From positions 1 to 11,392 of the forward strand of contig CALGOY010000195.1 in assembly GCA_937960725.1 (NCBI GenBank): a stretch of DNA of 11,392 bases, written 5' to 3'. This document shows positions 5,718-11,392 of the stretch, in pieces. Every line of letters begins with the position of its first letter. The stretch's first letter is position 1. Under the pieces are notes generated by a model that worked only from the letters and a program-made list of their open reading frames with translations, was not told the origin of the DNA and did no database searches. The stretch comes from an uncultured Bacillota bacterium (GTDB taxonomy: Bacteria; Bacillota; Clostridia; Caldicoprobacterales; UBA3941). The position numbers and the translations under genes are program-made.

Positions 5718-6380
5718 ATGGAGGGAAAAAGCTGCATTTTTCTAGTTCCTATTTTTAATCATTTAGAAGCTGGGCAAATGGCTGAAATTATGGAAGTAGT
5801 TAAATCAGTATCATATAAAAAAGGCGAGATTATCTATAGGGCAGGGGATCAATCGAATGCTCTTTATATTGTAAGTAAAGGAAAAATTAAAATTTATCGC
5901 CTGTCCGAATCTGGCAGAGAGCAGCTGGTGCGCATTTTGTTTCCAGGAGATTTTACTGGAGAATTAGCCCTATTTAATGAAACAATCCACGAGGCATACG
6001 CGGAAGCTATGGAAGATACTAATATTTGTATGATCACCCGGTCCGATCTACAAAAATTATTAATTAGATTCCCCTCTATTTCACTTAAGATTTTGTCTGT
6101 GCTTGCCAAAAGGCTTGAAAGCTCTGAAAAGCAGGCGACCCGCTTCGCTACTGAAAAGGTTGAAACGAGATTGGCACTTTTTCTGGCTGAGTTTGCAGAT
6201 AAGGAGCTATCGGATGAGATTACTCTCCCCATGAGCAAAAAAGATTTAGCTTCTTATCTGGGAACTACCCCTGAAACTTTAAGCCGGAAGCTGGCTGAGC
6301 TTGAAGATGCGGGATATATAGTGCAGTTAACTAAAAAGAAAATCAAAATTTTAGACTTAGATGGATTGCTTCTAGTTTAA
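5718..6380 (+). CDS. Crp/Fnr-family transcriptional regulator (FNR-like, two-cysteine type)
   Basis: A 220-residue regulator. Residues ~10-120 form the cyclic-nucleotide-binding-like beta roll (KKGEIIYRAGD, LFPGDFTGELALF). A long dimerisation helix lies at ~120-150 and a winged helix-turn-helix at ~150-215. The recognition helix reads TTPETLSRKLAELE with E186, S189 and R190, the E..SR pattern by which FNR reads TTGAT half-sites, matching the box at 3392-3405. It has only two cysteines, C6 and C104, too few for the four-Cys [4Fe-4S] site of E. coli FNR. The pair resembles FLP proteins of lactic acid bacteria, where a disulfide is reported to control binding. cAMP-contact residues of Crp are not evident. 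It starts 44 bases after the ATPase with GCGGAGG upstream, so probably the last gene of that cassette and its autoregulator. Confidence 0.9.
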   Translation: MEGKSCIFLVPIFNHLEAGQMAEIMEVVKSVSYKKGEIIYRAGDQSNALYIVSKGKIKIYRLSESGREQLVRILFPGDFTGELALFNETIHEAYAEAMEDTNICMITRSDLQKLLIRFPSISLKILSVLAKRLESSEKQATRFATEKVETRLALFLAEFADKELSDEITLPMSKKDLASYLGTTPETLSRKLAELEDAGYIVQLTKKKIKILDLDGLLLV

Positions 6381-6448
6381 AATTAATAAAGTATGCAGGT
6401 CACTTTTACTATATTATAAAATTTTTACACAAATTGTTATCTGTCTAA

Positions 6449-6477
6449 TTACTTATATATGGTTAATATGGTATACT
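6449..6477 (+). promoter_or_regulatory. Promoter of the DegV-family gene
   Basis: TTACTT (6449-6454), 17 bases, then TGGTATACT giving an extended -10 (TATACT at 6472-6477). The start would be near 6484, about 43 bases before the DegV-family ATG. The -35 is poor but the extended -10 compensates. Confidence 0.55.
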
Positions 6478-6526
6478 TAGTAATATAAATTTTTAATAAA
6501 AAATTTATAGAAAGGAAATATGGACT

Positions 6527-7393
6527 ATGGTAAAAGTGACTGCAGATAGTACTTGTGATCTTTCTCCCCAAATATTAAAAGATTTAGATATAACATTAGT
6601 GCCGCTTCATGTTCTCGTCGATGGAGAAGAATTTAGTGATGGTGTAGATATAACGCCTGAAGATATCTTTAAATATGTAGATGAACAAGGAAAAACATGT
6701 AAAACTGCGGCTGTAAACATATACGAGTATAAAAATTTATTTGAAGAATATTCATCGAAGTATGAAGCGGTTATTCATGTTTCCTTAGGATCAGAGTTTT
6801 CTTCTAGCTATCAAAATGCTTGTTTGGCGGCCCAGGATTTTAAAAATGTTTATGTGGTAGACTCACGCAACCTTTCTACTGGAAGCGGACACATAGTTTA
6901 TGAAGCTGCCACCATGGCACAAAGGGGATTAGGGCCGGAAGAAATATGTAAAAATTTAGAGGAATTGATTCCTCGAATTGATGCCAGCTTTGTAATTGAT
7001 CGCCTGGATTATCTCCATAAAGGCGGACGATGTTCAGGACTTGAAGCCATTGGCGCAAAATTCTTGAGAATCAAACCGTGTATTGAAGTTGTAGAAGGAA
7101 AAATGATAGTAGGGAAAAAATATAGGGGAAGCTTTGAACGCTGTCTTCAAAATTATGTTAAGGATAAGCTGGTTGATAAAGAGGATATTGACTATAGTAG
7201 AATATTCATTACTCATCCAAAGTGTTCAGAAGAAACCGTAGAAAAAGTAAAAGAAGCGATCCGTCAATATGCCCATTTTGACGAGATAATCGAAACTAAA
7301 GCAGGCTGTACAATTTCAGCTCACTGTGGGCCAAACACCCTTGGAATATTATTTAAACGCAGGAATAAAAAGGATAAGTCTAATATATATTAA
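6527..7393 (+). CDS. DegV/FakB-family fatty-acid-binding protein
   Basis: A 288-residue cytosolic protein of the DegV family. Members bind a long-chain fatty acid between two alpha/beta domains; the FakB type presents it to the kinase FakA for phosphorylation and phospholipid synthesis. Seen here: the N-terminal TADSTCDLS (residues 5-13), PLHVLVDG, the SLGSEFSSSYQNA loop with the serines that hold the carboxylate, VVDSRNLSTGSG, and the domain-joining HKGGRCSG (from H164). The C-terminus has the usual HCGPNTLGILF. AAGGA lies 10 bases before the ATG. The gene stands alone with its own promoter and is followed by a hairpin at 7396-7421. No FakA partner is present in the window, so the FakB role is inferred from the family. 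Length and motifs are complete. Confidence 0.92.
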   Translation: MVKVTADSTCDLSPQILKDLDITLVPLHVLVDGEEFSDGVDITPEDIFKYVDEQGKTCKTAAVNIYEYKNLFEEYSSKYEAVIHVSLGSEFSSSYQNACLAAQDFKNVYVVDSRNLSTGSGHIVYEAATMAQRGLGPEEICKNLEELIPRIDASFVIDRLDYLHKGGRCSGLEAIGAKFLRIKPCIEVVEGKMIVGKKYRGSFERCLQNYVKDKLVDKEDIDYSRIFITHPKCSEETVEKVKEAIRQYAHFDEIIETKAGCTISAHCGPNTLGILFKRRNKKDKSNIY

Positions 7394-7395
7394 AT

Positions 7396-7421
7396 GGAGG
7401 GGATCTATAAATATCCCCTCC
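7396..7421 (+). terminator. GC-rich hairpin after the DegV-family gene
   Basis: GGAGGGGAT (7396-7404) pairs perfectly with ATCCCCTCC (7413-7421) around an AT-rich loop, three bases after the stop codon. The tail (TAAATAGTG) lacks a T run, so it may protect the 3' end or end transcription weakly rather than be a classical terminator. Confidence 0.5.
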
Positions 7422-7445
7422 TAAATAGTGAACCCTTTTAAAGCC

Positions 7446-7475
7446 TTGACAATATATAACAGAACATGGTATATT
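7446..7475 (+). promoter_or_regulatory. Promoter of the ABC transporter operon
   Basis: TTGACA (7446-7451), 18 bases, then TGGTATATT, an extended -10 with TATATT at 7470-7475. The start near 7482 leaves a leader of about 150 bases before the TTG at 7631. Confidence 0.75.
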
Positions 7476-7477
7476 TA

Positions 7478-7630
7478 ACGATGGCGTTAATTAAAACCAG
7501 GAAGTTTTTTTTGAAATATTTAATATAATACTTTGTAATAAAACCATGAAGGTTTAAACCGCTTAGAAAGAGTGGTGCCTCTATGGTTTTTTTGTTTTTT
7601 ATCAGAGATTAAATTAAAGGGGGATAGCTC
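7478..7630 (+). promoter_or_regulatory. Structured leader with attenuator-like terminator hairpin
   Basis: The leader begins with a small perfect hairpin, TTAACG-ATGG-CGTTAA (about 7475-7490). It continues AT-rich, then forms a long imperfect hairpin at 7541-7590: AAACCAT with ATGGTTT, AGG with CCT, and ACCGCTT with GAGTGGT, closing on AGAAA. T tracts follow (7587-7600). A terminator between promoter and gene suggests attenuation by a ligand, protein or tRNA. I recognise no known riboswitch class in it. The ribosome binding site AAAGGGGGA (7616-7624) follows. Confidence 0.6.
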
Positions 7631-9250
7631 TTGATAAAGAATTATATAACATTAGCGCTGTTAGGCCTTATAGTGATTGCCATTCTAGTGGGCTGTACTA
7701 AGGGTAAAGATGCAATTGACAACAACTTGCATAATAGAACAACGGATGCTAAAGATACTTTAACGATGGCTATTGGCTCTGAACCCGACGGCGGTTTTGA
7801 CCCAATTTTAGGTTGGGGCAGATATGGTAGCCCTTTAATTCAAAGCACTCTTGTGAAGACTAATGCAGATATGGAGATTGTAGGGGATCTAGCTGAGGAA
7901 TATACAATCAGTGATGATGGGCTCACCTTAACTTTTTATTTAAGAAAGGATGCCTACTTTACAGATGGAGAGCAAGTTACAGCTGACGATGTTGTATTTA
8001 CTTTTAATAAAGCAAAGGAAAGTGCCTCTATAGTTGATTTTACAGTGCTAGATTCAATTACTGCTGTAGATTCCCATACGGTGGAAATAAAGCTAAAGGA
8101 GCCGCAGTCTACCATTATTTATAGCATAGCAAAGACCGGCATCGTTCCAGAACATGCCTATTCTGAAAGCTACGGTGACCACCCTATTGGAAGCGGCCCT
8201 TTTAAATTTGTACAATGGGATAAAGGGCAACAGCTAATTCTAGAGGCTAATGAAGATTATTACGGGACTGTTCCGGAAATAAAGAGAGTAGTTATACTAT
8301 TTATGAGTGAAGATGCAGCACTGCTTGCTGCAAAAGCAGGCCAACTAGATGTGGCAATGACTGTACCTAGTTTAGCAACCGATGAGATAGAAGGAATGGT
8401 CCTATATAGAGCTCAAACTATAGATAATAGAGGCATTACCCTTCCAGTAGTACCCGACGAAGGAAAAACTACAGAAGAAGGTTATCCAATAGGCAATAAC
8501 GTCACATCCGATATTGCCATAAGAAAAGCACTGTCCTATGGAATTAATCGGGAAAGGCTGGTAGATGAAGTTTTAAATGGCTATGGCAGACCGGCATACA
8601 CGGAAGCAGATGGTATGCCCTGGTTTAATGAAAAATCAGTAGTAGAATATGATATAGAAAAGGCTAAACAGATATTGGAGGAAGCAGGTTGGCTGCTGTC
8701 AAATGAAGATGGAATTAGAAGAAAAGGAGACCTCAAAGCAGAATTTAATCTTATTTACCCTGCAGGAGATTCCGTAAGACAAGGCCTGGCTTTGGCTGTT
8801 TCTGAACAGGCAAAAAATCTGGGCATATCAATTTCAGTCGAAGGGCTAAGCTGGGATGAAATTGATAAAAGAATGTTCAGGGATGCTGTATTGATGGGCT
8901 GGGGGGATCAAAACCCCATGGAAACCTATCTTCTATATCATAGCAGCAACAAAGGAAAATCAAATTATTATAATCCTCAAAATTACGAAAATCCAATTGT
9001 AGACCGATACCTGGAAGAAGCCCTGAGGATGCCTGATTTAGATAGAGCTAATGAAATTTGGAAAAAAGTGCAGTGGGATGGAACTACTGGGACATCTACA
9101 TTGGGTGATGCCCCATGGGTTTGGCTGGTAAATATCGACCATTTATACTATATAAGAGAAGGCTTGAATATAGGAGAGCAGAAAATCCATCCCCACGGCC
9201 ACGCATGGCCCCTACTTTCAAATTTAGAGGAATGGAAATGGGTGAAATGA
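7631..9250 (+). CDS. Family 5 substrate-binding lipoprotein of a peptide/nickel-type ABC importer
   Basis: A 539-residue extracytoplasmic solute-binding protein (SBP family 5, the OppA/DppA/NikA/CntA group). It has a lipoprotein signal peptide: KN, a hydrophobic run, and the lipobox LVGC with lipidated C22. After a short linker come TLTMAIGSEPDGGFDP and the family signature around residues 85-130 (LAEEYTISDDGLTLTFYLRK, then GEQVTADDVVFTF). IGSGPFKF and the YDIEKAKQILEEAGW segment lie further on. The C-terminus contains HPHGHAW (residues 520-526), a His-rich patch that could contact a metal or chelate. The TTG start is supported by AAAGGGGGA seven bases upstream and by the signal peptide beginning there. 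It is the first gene of the transporter operon, and its stop overlaps an ATG in the next gene (ATGA). The ligand could be peptides, nickel, or a metallophore complex; sequence alone does not decide. Confidence 0.9.
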   Translation: MIKNYITLALLGLIVIAILVGCTKGKDAIDNNLHNRTTDAKDTLTMAIGSEPDGGFDPILGWGRYGSPLIQSTLVKTNADMEIVGDLAEEYTISDDGLTLTFYLRKDAYFTDGEQVTADDVVFTFNKAKESASIVDFTVLDSITAVDSHTVEIKLKEPQSTIIYSIAKTGIVPEHAYSESYGDHPIGSGPFKFVQWDKGQQLILEANEDYYGTVPEIKRVVILFMSEDAALLAAKAGQLDVAMTVPSLATDEIEGMVLYRAQTIDNRGITLPVVPDEGKTTEEGYPIGNNVTSDIAIRKALSYGINRERLVDEVLNGYGRPAYTEADGMPWFNEKSVVEYDIEKAKQILEEAGWLLSNEDGIRRKGDLKAEFNLIYPAGDSVRQGLALAVSEQAKNLGISISVEGLSWDEIDKRMFRDAVLMGWGDQNPMETYLLYHSSNKGKSNYYNPQNYENPIVDRYLEEALRMPDLDRANEIWKKVQWDGTTGTSTLGDAPWVWLVNIDHLYYIREGLNIGEQKIHPHGHAWPLLSNLEEWKWVK

Positions 9251-10208
9251 AGATTATTAGTTATATAACAAGAAATTTTATAAAAATGCTTATACTCATA
9301 ATCTTAACTTGCATAGTTACGTTTATATTAGTAGTGAATTCTCCGATTGATCCCATCCGCGAATATGTCGGCACCGAGGCTATAACGGAAGAACAAAGGG
9401 AAGCCATAAGGGAATATTGGGGCTTAAACGATACAAAAATTGAAAGATGTATAAAGTGGTCGTCTAATTTTCTCCGCGGCGATTTGGGCCGATCAATAAT
9501 ATTTAGAAGAAATGTCTTAGATGTAATTGTTGAAAGGGCGAAAAGTTCTTTATTTTTAATGATACCCAGCTTTATTATGACAGGGTTTTTGGGATATTTA
9601 GCAGGTTTATATATGGCCAGATTCCGAAATTCTATTGGCGAACGAATCCTAAAATCTATATTTATAGTACTTGCCGCAACACCTAATTTCTGGGTTGGTA
9701 TACTTATGTTGATAATATTCTGTTTAAAGTTAGGGCTTTTCCCCATAGGTTTTAGTATGCCAATTGGTACTAACATAGATGATGTAAGCATTTTAGATAG
9801 AATATATCACGCAGTTTTACCAACAATTACTCTCACTTTGGTTAATATGCCAAACATAGCTTTGCATACGCGAAGCAAAGTTATCGAAGTTTTAGAAAGC
9901 GATTATGTTTTATTTGCAAAGGCCAGAGGAAATAGCGAAAAATCAATTATAAAAAATCATGTAATAAAAAACACCGTCCTTCCTGCTATAACTGTTCATT
10001 TTGGTTCATTTAGCGAAATATTTTAGCAGAAAATGTATTTTCTTATCCTGGTCTTGGCTCTACTATCGTTGATGCTGGACTAGGTGGAGATATACCTTTG
10101 CTATTAGGTATTACAATTGTTGTTTCCATATTTGTCTTTGTGGGCAATTTTATAGCAGATCTCCTTCACTTAATAATAAACCCTATGCTACAACAGGAGG
10201 GTACATAA
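9238..10208 (+). pseudogene. ABC importer permease 1 (DppB/NikB type), frameshifted near 10021
   Basis: Inner-membrane permease of the Opp/Nik type, with an N-terminal helix (residues ~13-35 here), the SNFLRGDLGRSI segment and several further helices. The cytoplasmic coupling (EAA) loop reads VLFAKARGNSEKSIIKNHVIKN. The first frame ends at TAG 10024-10026 just after FGSFSEIF. The next frame over continues without a gap as LAENVFSYPGLGS and a last hydrophobic helix to TAA 10206-10208, exactly the C-terminus these proteins should have. One base missing from the T run at 10021-10024 explains the break. It could be a true mutation, an assembly error, or less likely frameshifting during translation. 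I chose ATG 9238 because GAGG lies 7 bases before it; ATG 9247, overlapping the previous stop, is the alternative. The repaired protein would be about 323 residues, normal for the family. Confidence 0.85.
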
Positions 10209-10209
10209 A

Positions 10210-11025
10210 TTGATTAGGAATAATAAAGATAGAATTATCCTGCTATTTACTTCATGTTTAATATTATTTATCATGATTTTTGCTTCTTTTATAACAGATG
10301 AAATGCTTTCCGTTGAGTTTACTAGAAAAAATCAGCTTCCTTCTCTAAGACATCCATTTGGTACAGACTGGCTGGGTAGGGATATGTTCTTAAGAACGGT
10401 TAAAGGATTGCAAAAAAGCATCGTAATCGGCTTTATATCTTCTTTTTTTAGCTCTATCATTGCGTTAATAATAGGGGGATTAGCGGCAACTATGCCCAAG
10501 TGGATAGATGATATTTTACGGATAGCTATCGATTTGGTAATGGGAATCCCCCATCTAGTTTTGATTATATTAATATCTGTATTAGCTGGAAGAGGCATGA
10601 AAGGGTTGATAGTTGGCATTACGCTAACCCATTGGCCTTCTCTTGCCCGCATAGTAAGAAGCGAAATAATACAAGTTAGAAACGAACAATATGTATTAAT
10701 TTCAAAAAAATTTGGGAAAAGCAATTGGTATATATTTAAAAACCACATGATCCCTATAGTTTTTCCGCAATATATGGTCGGACTTGTATTAACTTTTCCC
10801 CATGCAATATTACATGAGGCATCAGTTACTTTCTTAGGATTCGGTTTGCCGCCTGAAAGCCCTTCAATTGGAATTATTCTTTCCGAAAGCATGAGATACC
10901 TAGTAAATGGCCTATGGCACCTAGCCTTTTTCCCAGGTCTTGCTTTAATACTTTTAGTACTGCTTATAAACAAATTAGGAGAAAACTTATCCCTTATGCT
11001 AAATCCCCATTTTATTAGAAATTAG
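10210..11025 (+). CDS. ABC importer permease 2 (DppC/NikC type)
   Basis: A 271-residue inner-membrane permease, the usual partner of a DppB/NikB-type subunit. The N-terminal helix (about residues 8-28) is followed by the periplasmic HPFGTDWLGRDMF motif, highly typical of DppC/NikC. Four further hydrophobic segments follow. The cytoplasmic coupling loop reads RNEQYVLISKKFGKSNWYIFKNHMIP, and the EASVTFLGFGLPP segment is also diagnostic. TTG at 10210 is the start: AGGAGGG ends 8 bases before it and the permease 1 frame closes two bases before it. Intact and of normal length. Expected to work with the binding protein upstream and the ATPase downstream, provided permease 1 is really functional. 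Confidence 0.93.
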   Translation: MIRNNKDRIILLFTSCLILFIMIFASFITDEMLSVEFTRKNQLPSLRHPFGTDWLGRDMFLRTVKGLQKSIVIGFISSFFSSIIALIIGGLAATMPKWIDDILRIAIDLVMGIPHLVLIILISVLAGRGMKGLIVGITLTHWPSLARIVRSEIIQVRNEQYVLISKKFGKSNWYIFKNHMIPIVFPQYMVGLVLTFPHAILHEASVTFLGFGLPPESPSIGIILSESMRYLVNGLWHLAFFPGLALILLVLLINKLGENLSLMLNPHFIRN

Positions 11026-11046
11026 TACATGAAATGGAAGGATATT

Positions 11047-11392
11047 ATGAAAAAACCGTTACTAGAGATTAATAATTTGTCTGTTTATTTTAAAATGAAT
11101 AATCACCGAAGTGTAGCTATAAAGGACTTATCTTTAAAAGCTTATCCCGGTGAGATACTTGCTATCGTAGGTGCCAGTGGAAGCGGGAAAAGCGTATTAG
11201 CTCACTCAATTTTAGGATTATTGCCCAGAAATGCAATATGTAGCGGTGAAATAATTTATAATGGCAGAGTAGTTGACGACAATCTACTATACAAATTGAG
11301 GGGAAAGGAGATTGCCTTTATACCTCAAAATATATCGTACCTAAATCCGTTGGGAAAAGTAGGTCAACAAGTTAGAAATTTTTCAAATGATT
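11047..11392 (+). CDS. ABC importer ATPase (DppD/NikD/OppD type), 5' part, runs off the window
   Basis: The first 115 residues of a nucleotide-binding subunit that powers the importer. It starts with PLLEINNLSVYF, then a core beta strand and Walker A GASGSGKS (residues 42-49). LLPRNAICSGEI, the normal OppD/DppD-type spacer, follows, and the Q-loop reads FIPQNISYLNP (Q94). Signature, Walker B and the C-terminal oligopeptide-transporter domain lie outside the window. I prefer ATG 11047 because GGAAGGA lies just upstream and the family begins here; an in-frame ATG at 11029 would add six residues. It begins 21 bases after permease 2. A second ATPase (DppF/NikE type) is expected beyond the window. 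Confidence 0.92.
   Translation, partial: MKKPLLEINNLSVYFKMNNHRSVAIKDLSLKAYPGEILAIVGASGSGKSVLAHSILGLLPRNAICSGEIIYNGRVVDDNLLYKLRGKEIAFIPQNISYLNPLGKVGQQVRNFSND

Noticed and set aside
5894..6238. Minus-strand reading frame opposite the Crp/Fnr gene
   Set aside because: The plus strand encodes a complete regulator; the antisense product shows no recognisable motif.
5718..6380. Oxygen sensing through an E. coli-type [4Fe-4S] FNR cluster
   Set aside because: Only two cysteines are encoded and the N-terminal C-x2-x5 cluster is missing.
7475..7590. Fluoride (crcB) riboswitch in the ABC leader
   Set aside because: GATGG and a later GCCTCTATGG recall parts of the motif, but they are over 80 bases apart and the conserved stems and pseudoknot pairings cannot be formed convincingly.
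9115..9237. Upstream extension of permease 1 into the binding-protein gene
   Set aside because: The extra residues are an out-of-frame shadow of the lipoprotein C-terminus; the ribosome binding site and family N-terminus support a start at 9238 or 9247.
9261..9791. Long minus-strand reading frame opposite permease 1
   Set aside because: Antisense shadow of a clear membrane protein gene, with no family resemblance and no promoter or ribosome binding site.
10018..10028. Programmed -1 frameshifting in permease 1
   Set aside because: The ATATTTTAG context is not a standard X XXY YYZ slippery heptamer and no stimulating downstream structure is evident; a lost base is simpler.
10332..10973. 213-residue minus-strand reading frame opposite permease 2
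   Set aside because: Shadow of the intact DppC/NikC-type gene; composition reflects the complement of hydrophobic codons.

Overview
The window comes from a low-GC, probably endospore-forming Firmicute, most likely an anaerobic clostridium. The signs are AT-rich coding sequence, strong AGGAGG-type ribosome binding sites, TTG starts, a Spo0E-family phosphatase, a T-box riboswitch, a DegV lipid-binding protein and an FNR-type regulator. No mobile element, CRISPR array, tRNA or rRNA was seen. Genus cannot be fixed from the sequence alone.

Layout. (1) 1-1203: the 3' part of a ComM/YifB-type AAA+ ATPase, whose first ~150 bases are strikingly GC-rich, followed by a small nitroreductase and a bidirectional terminator. 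(2) 1290-1528, minus strand: a Spo0E-like phosphatase with a good sigma-A promoter. (3) 1588-2705: a strong promoter and a complete tryptophan-type T-box leader that now drive only debris of a trp operon (trpE start, a possible trpD scrap, internally deleted trpC). An extra terminator-like hairpin sits inside the leader. (4) 2713-3334, minus strand: a cupin protein with a Tyr/Pro-rich head and a possible late-sporulation promoter. (5) 3392-6380: a metal/redox cassette. A perfect FNR box sits at -41.5 of a promoter, followed by a small HMA metallochaperone, a hairpin, a P1B-type heavy-metal ATPase with a CPG membrane motif, and a Crp/Fnr-family regulator whose recognition helix (E..SR) fits that box. 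(6) 6449-7421: a DegV/FakB protein with its own promoter. (7) 7446-11392: a promoter, an attenuator-like leader and an Opp/Nik-type ABC importer: lipoprotein binding protein, permease 1 (frameshifted), permease 2 and the start of an ATPase that runs off the window.

How the parts fit. The clearest system is region 5, which reads as a self-contained regulatory loop: an FNR-like protein with only two cysteines, probably a thiol switch rather than an Fe-S sensor, likely controls a chaperone and exporter of unusual metal-site chemistry. The neighbouring ABC importer has a His-rich C-terminus and might take up a metal or metal chelate, so the stretch may be a metal-homeostasis neighbourhood; that link is inference. 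The trp region looks like a fossil: its control element is well preserved while the enzymes have been removed by several deletions. The GC cliff at the left edge looks like a chimera, natural or from assembly, and should be resolved before the first gene is used.
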